Shown here: in pieces, positions 57,372-64,000 of the stretch
How the letters are laid out: every line of letters starts with the position of its first letter
Numbering within the stretch: the first letter of the stretch is position 1
Source of the DNA: Pseudopithomyces maydicus
Lineage: Eukaryota > Ascomycota > Dothideomycetes > Pleosporales > Didymosphaeriaceae
DNA: 64,000 nt
Direction of reading: 5' to 3'
Assembly (NCBI GenBank): GCA_026873275.1
Contig: JANTUC010000007.1
Span: 558,001 to 622,000, forward strand
Notes under the pieces: generated by a model
Told to the model about the DNA's origin: nothing
The model's database searches: none
The model's input: the letters and a program-made list of their open reading frames with translations, nothing else
Position numbers and translations under genes: made by a program

Positions 57372-57872
57372 CGCCGTCGTGTGTCGCTCTTGCAGTCTTC
57401 AATTAGTCTTGCCTCTTGCAATCGTTTTTTGCACAAATAAGTGAAATGGCTAGGTGTGTTTGTAATACATACGCGCAAGTCGTGGGGCTGTGGTGGCTTG
57501 TGGATATTTATCGTGCTCAAGTCAAAAGGTGGGTTGTTTACTTAAGTCTGTGTGGGCTGAGAAGAAGAGAAAGTAGGCGAGCTCTTATCGTGGAAGGCGC
57601 GCTATTATGAGCGGGAAGGTGCGCTCGTGTGAACGGAAGGTGCGAGTTGAAAGCTCACCTCGACAGCTGTTTGTCCATCAGGATGGGCACCTGCGCACCT
57701 GCGCAATCGCATGAGCACGTGATGTAATCTCCTGGAACCTTGAGGTCTTGAAGTGTGGTCTCACTAAAGAAGTTTTTTGGTTGATATGGAGGTTGTCTTG
57801 TATATAACAAACTCCGAGGTCGGGTTTCACGGTTTCATGGTTTCACAACCACCGTGGCGCAACTAACCTGTT
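57372..57872. other. Intergenic, nothing recognised
   Basis: Spacer of 501 bp between the start of the disordered protein (-) and the stop of the next P450 (-). It contains a CACGTGAT octamer at 57716-57723. No gene is seen. Confidence 0.5.
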
Positions 57873-59656
57873 TTACACCTCAACTCCACCTTCCCCAACT
57901 TTTGCCCCTCTCAAAACATAGCCATCCTTCTTCGCCTCCATTGCTTCCCTCTCGATTGTTGTCCTGATTTCCTCACTCCTTACTACCCACCTTGCCTTGA
58001 AAGCCTTGGGTATCGTATTCCCTCCTAGCTCAAAAGCATCATCGCTAACGTCCACGCTCACCTCGTTACCGTTCTCATCGACTGGTGGCCTAATATCGAA
58101 CGCCCATAGCAGCTTCGCCAACACAAGGAACATGCTGTTCTCCGCCAAATGCAAACCCGAGCATATCCTCCGCCCAGCACCAAAATTCCAATGATCGCGC
58201 GACGCCGCAGAGCCGCCGGCGTAGAATCCAGACTTCTCAGGAAACGCAAGGTATCGGTCCGGATTAAATCTCCCAGGGTCAGGAAAGAGAGTTGAGTCGT
58301 AGTGGATGGGATACTGCTGCAAGGCGACGATGGACTTTGCTGGAATATACGTGTTCTTATACACGATAGGCGCAGTGGTGTAGTGCGGAGAACCAATGTT
58401 CGTAACTGGTCGGATGCGCATTGTTTCTTTCAGAATAGCACGTATGTATGGCAGGTTCTCCTCGTCGTCAAACGTAGGTGAGCGCGCGGTTCCTACCACC
58501 CTATTGAGCTCGTCCCAAGCTTTCTGCCGAACATCGGGATACGCAGAGAGATACAGAAGGGCACTATTGATTGCGGCACTGGTGGTCTCGCTTCCAGCTT
58601 CGATAAGTGATCCAGCTAGGAAAGCCGCCTGGAGCTCAGATATGCCCTGCGCGGAGTAATCGCTCTCGATGAGCTGCTTGACGAAGCACTCGGGAGCTTG
58701 CTTGGTCTCCATTTGGGTCTCTAGCGAGGAGAACAAAGACATCCAGAGGTTTGCTTGACGGTCAAAAAGCGGCTTGAGAGATTTTCGCCACCATTGCAGA
58801 CTTGGTGGTAGTTGGCCCAGGAACGGAAGGGTGTCGGCAAGGTATGCACCTGGGGCGGCGACCGTGGAGAAGTCGTTCATGATGCCGTAGATTTCTTTGA
58901 CTTCATCGCAATCCTAGAGACCATTATTAGTTGCACACCCATTTGGTAGAAATAATGGTGCAAGAGTACAAGGGCCTACCCAATCCGCAATTCTTCGTCC
59001 GTATGTACCTATGAAATCAGCGAAACAATCTTGACTGTTCATATGGGAGCTTCTTACTCGTCATGATAACACTAACAGTATATCTTCTCACCGCTCTATA
59101 CCCCACCTCACAACCTTTCTCATCAGCACCCTTGATCACCTCGTCCATTAGCATCCTAGCCTCCCACTCTTGACTGGGCTTAAACGTTGCACTCGCCACT
59201 GGCGTCAGTAACCTATCTCCGCGTCAACACACATCCTACACTCCTCATCCGCTCAACCTACTTATGACTTATAGCTCTCAACTTCCTCCACTCGGAGCCA
59301 TACTCCATGAACAGAAATCTCAGCCCTCCACTCAAAGCCTGGTTCGCGACTGGCATCGGCGCCCTCGAGCTACTGTCTTTACTTTGCCGATCCATGATTT
59401 CTTTCACAGCCTCGGGTGAGCACAGCATGTACCAGTCGTTCCATCCTAGACGGATTTTGTATATTTCGCCGTGCTCTCTTGCCCAGCTGATGATTTGGCG
59501 ATGGGGTCGTGGCCCGAGCTGATGCGCGTTGCCGATGATGGGGAGGCCCTTTGGACCGGGCGCTTCCTGGAATCCTTTCGGTAGCTTTTGTTGCGAGCGC
59601 TTGTAGAAGAGCAGTGACACTGCTAGAAACACGAAGACGATGAGTGGGAGAAGCAT
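57873..59656 (-). CDS. Cytochrome P450 2 (right flank)
   Basis: P450 of 539 residues in four minus-strand exons: 59656-59262, 59212-59058, 59008-58980 (only 29 bp) and 58913-57873. All junctions keep frame. An N-terminal membrane anchor (about residues 1-20) is followed by the Pro-rich hinge A-P-G-P-K-G-L-P. Helix C gives E-W-R-K-L-R-A-I, the tiny third exon supplies Y-G-R-R-I-A-D-W, and the I-helix A-G-S-E-T-T-S is intact. The K-E-T-M-R-I-R-P (E-x-x-R) and haem loop F-G-A-G-R-R-I-C-S-G are also intact. The pattern matches fungal O-methylsterigmatocystin-oxidoreductase-like P450s. It lies about 6 kb beyond the bANK gene, next to the C2H2 regulator, and may belong to another pathway. Confidence 0.88.
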
Positions 59657-60196
59657 GTTCACGAGTGACAGAACTTGAGGTAGTTTGGACTAAAAAACAA
59701 CAGTTGGATACGCAGCAGGCAAGATGATAGATTATCTGCAGTTCTATTTATGTAGGCCCGCCACGGTACTTCAGTAGGGTTTTTGGAGAATACCCCACAT
59801 ATACCCTCCTCGCATGGGGAAAGAACCACGCTAGAATGATCCCGTGTGTGGAGCGCATAAGCGCGCCCAGCTGCAACCAGGTCCCATGAAACATGCAGGG
59901 TGTTGAGACCTTCCATAATCATGATGTGTATGTACTGCTCTACCGTGTAGAGCTCGGACTATATATATAGATAAACGCCCATACCCGGCCTTGGGTGTTT
60001 GACTCCCTTTTTTTCCTCTTTCCCAGTCCTGGAGGGAAAACCTGCCCCTTGTACCTACATATGTACAAACGCCTTGCCATGCAATCGTGGCGGTACCATG
60101 CCGCTGTGTTATAAAAACGTATGTCTCTCATCCTCTTCCCCACCTGTCTCTCAACTCGGTGATCGACAGGGTGCCTAGGGAGGAGGATGGTAACCG
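59657..60196. other. Intergenic; promoter of P450 2
   Basis: Spacer of 540 bp between the P450 start (-) and the stop of the C2H2 transcription factor (-). Open frames here lack recognisable content. The two recurring octamers were not seen. Confidence 0.5.
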
Positions 60197-63100
60197 TCAT
60201 GTGTCGTCGCTGTCGCCTCCGTCCATTTCCGTAAGATCGTCACTCATAATGTGTAGAATCTGAGAGAAGGTTCTACTTTTCCAGCGGCCCATGCCGTCCA
60301 TCAGGTCTGCGCAATGCAGCAGAGTTCTTCTCGCCGCTAGGTATCCACCTTCCAATGCAATGCCTGTTATGCTGAAGGGCCCGCCGTTCCGGATGAAATT
60401 CACGACTGACGCGTCGCCGAAAGGGTTGGATGTGGGAGAATTTGCAGAGTCGATCAGGCCGACCTGCCCAATGTGGGTCCAGTCAACGATGTCGAGGAGC
60501 TCGATGCAGTTATCGTTTATGCCGCAGGTAATGTTAGGAGGAATAGTGAAGATGTATAGGCCGAGAACGAGCGCGGCCTGAAATAGGGCCACCACCGAGT
60601 GTGGGTTGACAATGTCAGAGACTTTGCGGTCAAAAAGCAGCTTGAAAATATGCGCTGCATGAAGGACCGATCTTCGCGCTGCTTGTGTCTGCGCCCACGC
60701 AGAGATGTCTTCCAGGGCCGCGACCGCGGGCCCCGAACCTGCTCGTCCGGCAGCAAGCTCGAAGTAGCGCATGTTGGCGCCGAGCATCATGCACGTTGAG
60801 TGCCAGAGAACTGCAGAGTTGAGGTCCGCTGTTCGCAGTGCGTCAATAGACGACGATGAAAAATTTACCAGAAGCGGTATCAGCTCTCGACTTCTGGGAT
60901 CTTCAGAATATACCCGCCAGGGCTCGAGGTGTTTTTGGGGGCCCCCAATGTTGGCAAGGCGGTCGTTGGCTTCGTAAACGCGCAAAAGAAACAGAGTAAG
61001 CAAGCTTCGCAGATGTCCAGAATCCAGCTTCAGGCCAGGTGTTGGTAGATACGAAGGTGTGATCCGGTTTGAATGTATTCGAGCTCCGCGCTGGACCAAG
61101 TTGAACCACCTGGTAGGTGAATTTGCGTGATATAGATTATATTCAGAAGGCGGAAGGATTTGAACTAATTCAGGTCGGATCATCGGCGAAGCTGAAAGGT
61201 ACGCTGCGTACCAGCAGTCTGCCTCTAGCAGACCAAATATAATACTTGGTAATCGTTAGCAAAAGTCAATCCAATGTCAGGTTTTACGCACCGTTTGGCG
61301 CATTCGACCCGACACCAAGCTTTCCACCGCGCATCAATGTCCAGAATTTCTTCTAGAAATGAGTCTGGAGATGCGCTTTCATTTGCAGAAAATAGGCCGT
61401 GTTTTTGCGCCGCCTAATTTGTTAGTGAATTACCCACACAGAAGAATGCAGTCCGACTTACAGTGATCAGGTCGCTGTAGAGCTTCTCAGCTTGAGATAT
61501 CCGGCTTTTCCGCTGCTACTGATTAGCGAAAAATCCAACCTTCGGTACGCTATTGCTTACGCCAGTGACAGAAGCCAAATTCAGTGCTAGCAAACCCGTC
61601 GCAAGGATTCGCATCTGCTTTTGGGCAGAGTGATTACTTGTTGACAGCGACTGCAGTTCCGCAGATACCATTTGCAAAACCACCTAAAACAAAGCATCAG
61701 CATTCGTGTTCCTCAACGAACATTTCCACAACCTACAGGGAACGTCCGCGACACGAACTTTGAAGCTCCAGCAGTGCCCAAGATGCTCAACCCAATAAGA
61801 CACATGGAAAGCAGCAACGACCTCGGCGCATTCTTCGCCGAGAACGTCGGAATATGAATAATAGGCAACGTCGGGTGGAAATAATAAAGATACATTTCCA
61901 GCGCGATATCGAGTATCTCCGCGGGGGGAATTGCACGCCCTCGCCCCCGGGGCTAGCTCCCGCCTCGCCGCTCGACGACGCAGTGTCGCCCAGGGACTCG
62001 GATCGCAAGCTATTAGATCGCGGTGCATTGTTGAGCGCGCCTTGTAGAAGGTCTCTGCACTCCTCGTCGAGGCCCCACCGCGAGTTGCGCCGCTCGCGTT
62101 CGCTGATCGGCGTTTCGATCACCCCGGAAGGGATTTCGGAGAGGATGTTCGAGCAATCGGCCGAGACGAGGCTCTGCCATAGTGTTGGCATGAGACGGGA
62201 CGGTTTCCGGGATCGGGAAGGCCAGCAGCTTTCCACCCGGGCAAAGCGCTCTTTGGGTATCCGGCTGGCTATTGAAACGCTGCTGCCTGACGGGCTGGCA
62301 TGGTTGTCGCTACCATTTCGAAATACATCATGTTCGAATTGGTCGTCTATTGCCATAGGGTGCGATCCGTTGGAGGCCAAGATGTCGTTTTCGAGAGGGA
62401 AAAGCCAAGTTTGCAAGGCATCAGCCGGGGTTCGATTCGGGAGTGGATGATTGCTCTGAACCAATTCAAATGCCCATTGGTCCAGGCTGGACACATGGCC
62501 CTGGGGGAGAAAGAAAGCATGTCGATTGCGGGGTCAATAGGTGGCGGCATGTTGTCTGGATGGCGGGCTATGAATCGCTCATTATTTGTCGGGAGGCTGA
62601 TTGGAGATGGCGATCTCCAAGGGACGTCTGCTGGTGTTTCGAGTTGCTGCGCGGCGTTGAGCAAGGCTTCTAAGCGGCTTTCACTCGGCGAGCGCTGTTG
62701 TTGTACGGACGAGTGCCGCACATGCAGGTGTGATGATTGTTGTGAGCCTGACAATCCTTCTCCAGACTGTACGACCTGTTGAGAACTTTTTCTTCTTGAT
62801 GGTGATGACAGAATTGGGTCTTGTGGCAGCTGCGGCGTGCGCTCCGATGTGGGACCACCTTCACTCTGCTGCTTGTCACCCGTCACGGTCGCACCCTGCT
62901 GTCCCTGCTGATGATTTTGGTTTTGTTGATTCTGTTGGCTATTGCTTAGTCTGTTTAGAGCATTTTGGGCGTGGCCTTTGCAATGGCGAAACAGCACGTC
63001 GCTGTATGTCGTCAGTTGTCCGAACCATACGGATGAAACCTGGTAAATTCACCTGCGTGAAAAGTGCTTTTTGCACGTTGGACATTCGTATGGGCGCTCT

Positions 63101-63239
63101 CTTGTATCTAGAAGCCTGGTTAGTCGCGTTAGGTCATTGTAATTGTGATCCGTGGGTGCTAACGCGATCGCTCGTGACGCTTGACATGCTCAAGCTTCGT
63201 GAACTTGCGGTCGCAAAGACTGCATTGCTTCAAGGCCAT
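60197..63239 (-). CDS. C2H2 / fungal-specific transcription factor, two frame breaks
   Basis: Transcription factor of about 914 residues on the minus strand. Exons: 63239-63164, 63107-63053, 63001-61737, 61683-61561, 61515-61462, 61413-61292 and 61244-60197. The first three exons build two C2H2 zinc fingers: C-S-L-C with K-R-H-E-R-S-H, the linker T-R-E-R-P-Y, then C-P-T-C with F-R-H-C-K-G-H. A Gln/Ser-rich linker of about 120 residues follows. The remainder has the middle-homology (fungal_trans) domain, recognisable from F-H-P-T-L-P-I-I-H-I-P-T-F. Two one-base frame breaks lie in exon 3, at G5 62503-62507 and G6 61923-61928 (C runs on the coding strand). Adding one base to each makes the whole seven-exon chain divisible by three and joins known family segments. 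The gene may have further 5' exons. It is probably not part of the NRPS cluster. Confidence 0.78.
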
Positions 63240-64000
63240 AAGGGTTGCGTCAGACAATCTCTGCGGAGAACTGCGATGCTCTCAGTGATCCGGTGTTGTC
63301 GAAAAGGGTCTCGAAGGGTGTATAGATGAGTAAAGTGCCGGGCGACAAGTCTGGAGCGACGGCTCAAGGTTGACGATCTATTGCGGGGAAGTATTACCCA
63401 TGACTCGCTTAGTTGCAATATAAGCCCGGGATGTGCCCTCCCTCGAAATTCATTCTTCATCTACTCGCTGGTTGCATATTATCTGTAGTCTCACTGCTTC
63501 ATTTACAGAGCCTGTCATCTCTGGAAATACAAACCGAGTTGCATCGTTTGAATGAATGAATATCGAAATCTGAGTTTCATCGTTGCACCAGCACGATTCA
63601 TGCAGAATTGAAACCCCTTCTACCCCGAATCCGACCCACCCACCTCCAACGTGCTGGCAAAGCCCACAGCCAGGTGACCGTTACCACGCAATTGACTGGA
63701 AGATGAAAGTTGTCTACCCGTAAACCTTCGTACTCGCATGCATGTGGGGACCCTGGTAAGCCACCTGCATGCACTAGTGGGGCATACAGCTGAACCCTGC
63801 TTGCCCTTCCTCCGATCATGCAGTTCGCAACTACTTCGAGAAGCTTTCCAAGCAATAGGAATGTAACGGATATACCTCATGTGATTCATGGAAAATCTTC
63901 ATCGTAAAGTGCATGCATGCTACACGCGCCTCGCGGTTCCGGATCTGGGTTGCATTAGTTGTCGATCAAGCTTTGGATTTATTAGGTAAAGTGCTGGCAT
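63240..64000. other. Right edge, nothing recognised
   Basis: About 760 bp upstream of the C2H2 factor. Several short minus-strand frames have no recognisable domain. I see no RNA gene, repeat or mobile element. Confidence 0.5.

Noticed and set aside
1343..57723. General enrichment of the hexamer CACGTG
   Set aside because: About a dozen copies in 64 kb is close to or below the roughly 15 expected for a palindromic hexamer; only the octamer ATCACGTG is above expectation.
1..64000. tRNA, rRNA, CRISPR arrays, bacterial-type operons
   Set aside because: None was recognised; the sequence is fungal nuclear DNA with spliced genes.

Overview
The window is nuclear DNA of a filamentous ascomycete (Pezizomycotina). 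Genes are interrupted by many introns of about 45-90 bp with GT...AG ends, and the gene content is typical of such fungi: multimodular NRPS, UstYa/DUF3328 proteins, ABCC transporters, NACHT receptors, fungal-specific transcription factors. I cannot name the species; every product call rests on reading motifs by eye.

Layout. Left flank (1-8 kb): a small beta-carbonic anhydrase, an unrecognised membrane protein and a 981-residue NACHT (NLR-like) protein. The core, about 8.4-52.2 kb, is a secondary-metabolite gene cluster. In order it holds UstYa-1 (+), a UstYa paralogue that has lost its motif histidines (-), a small secreted peptide (-), UstYa-2 (+), ABCC transporter 1 (+), a 2OG-Fe(II) oxygenase (+), a P450 (+), UstYa-3 (+), a UbiA-type prenyltransferase (-), an O-methyltransferase (+), a pyrroline-5-carboxylate reductase (+), ABCC transporter 2 (-), a four-module NRPS of about 4436 residues (+), an ankyrin protein (-), a second 2OG oxygenase (+) and a bZIP-ankyrin (bANK) regulator (+). 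Right flank (52-63 kb): a GNAT acetyltransferase, a small membrane protein, a disordered conserved protein, a second P450 and a C2H2/fungal-specific transcription factor.

How it could work (inference). The NRPS reads A-T-C-A-T-C-A-T-C-A-T-C-T. Its first A domain lacks the Asp that normally holds the alpha-amino group, which points to a starter that is not an alpha-amino acid. Three ordinary modules follow, then a fungal terminal C domain and a T domain whose serine is replaced by isoleucine. P5C reductase could supply proline or pipecolate. The UbiA enzyme and the O-methyltransferase could prenylate and methylate an aromatic unit. The UstYa proteins, P450 and 2OG oxygenases would oxidise or cross-link the peptide, the two ABCC pumps export it, and the bANK protein would switch the cluster on. 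The bANK + P5C reductase + O-methyltransferase + four-module NRPS set recalls the apicidin/HC-toxin style of cluster, while the UstYa set recalls cyclochlorotine/astin-type NRPS clusters and the ustiloxin-type RiPP clusters. I do not recognise the combination, with a UbiA prenyltransferase, as any cluster I know.

Two further patterns stand out. The palindrome TAAGCTTA occurs six times, always in non-coding DNA upstream of cluster genes. Four genes (NRPS, UstYa-2, UbiA, C2H2 factor) carry six single-base frame breaks in all, every one in a G or C run that looks one base too short; this suggests homopolymer under-calling in the assembly rather than true pseudogenes.
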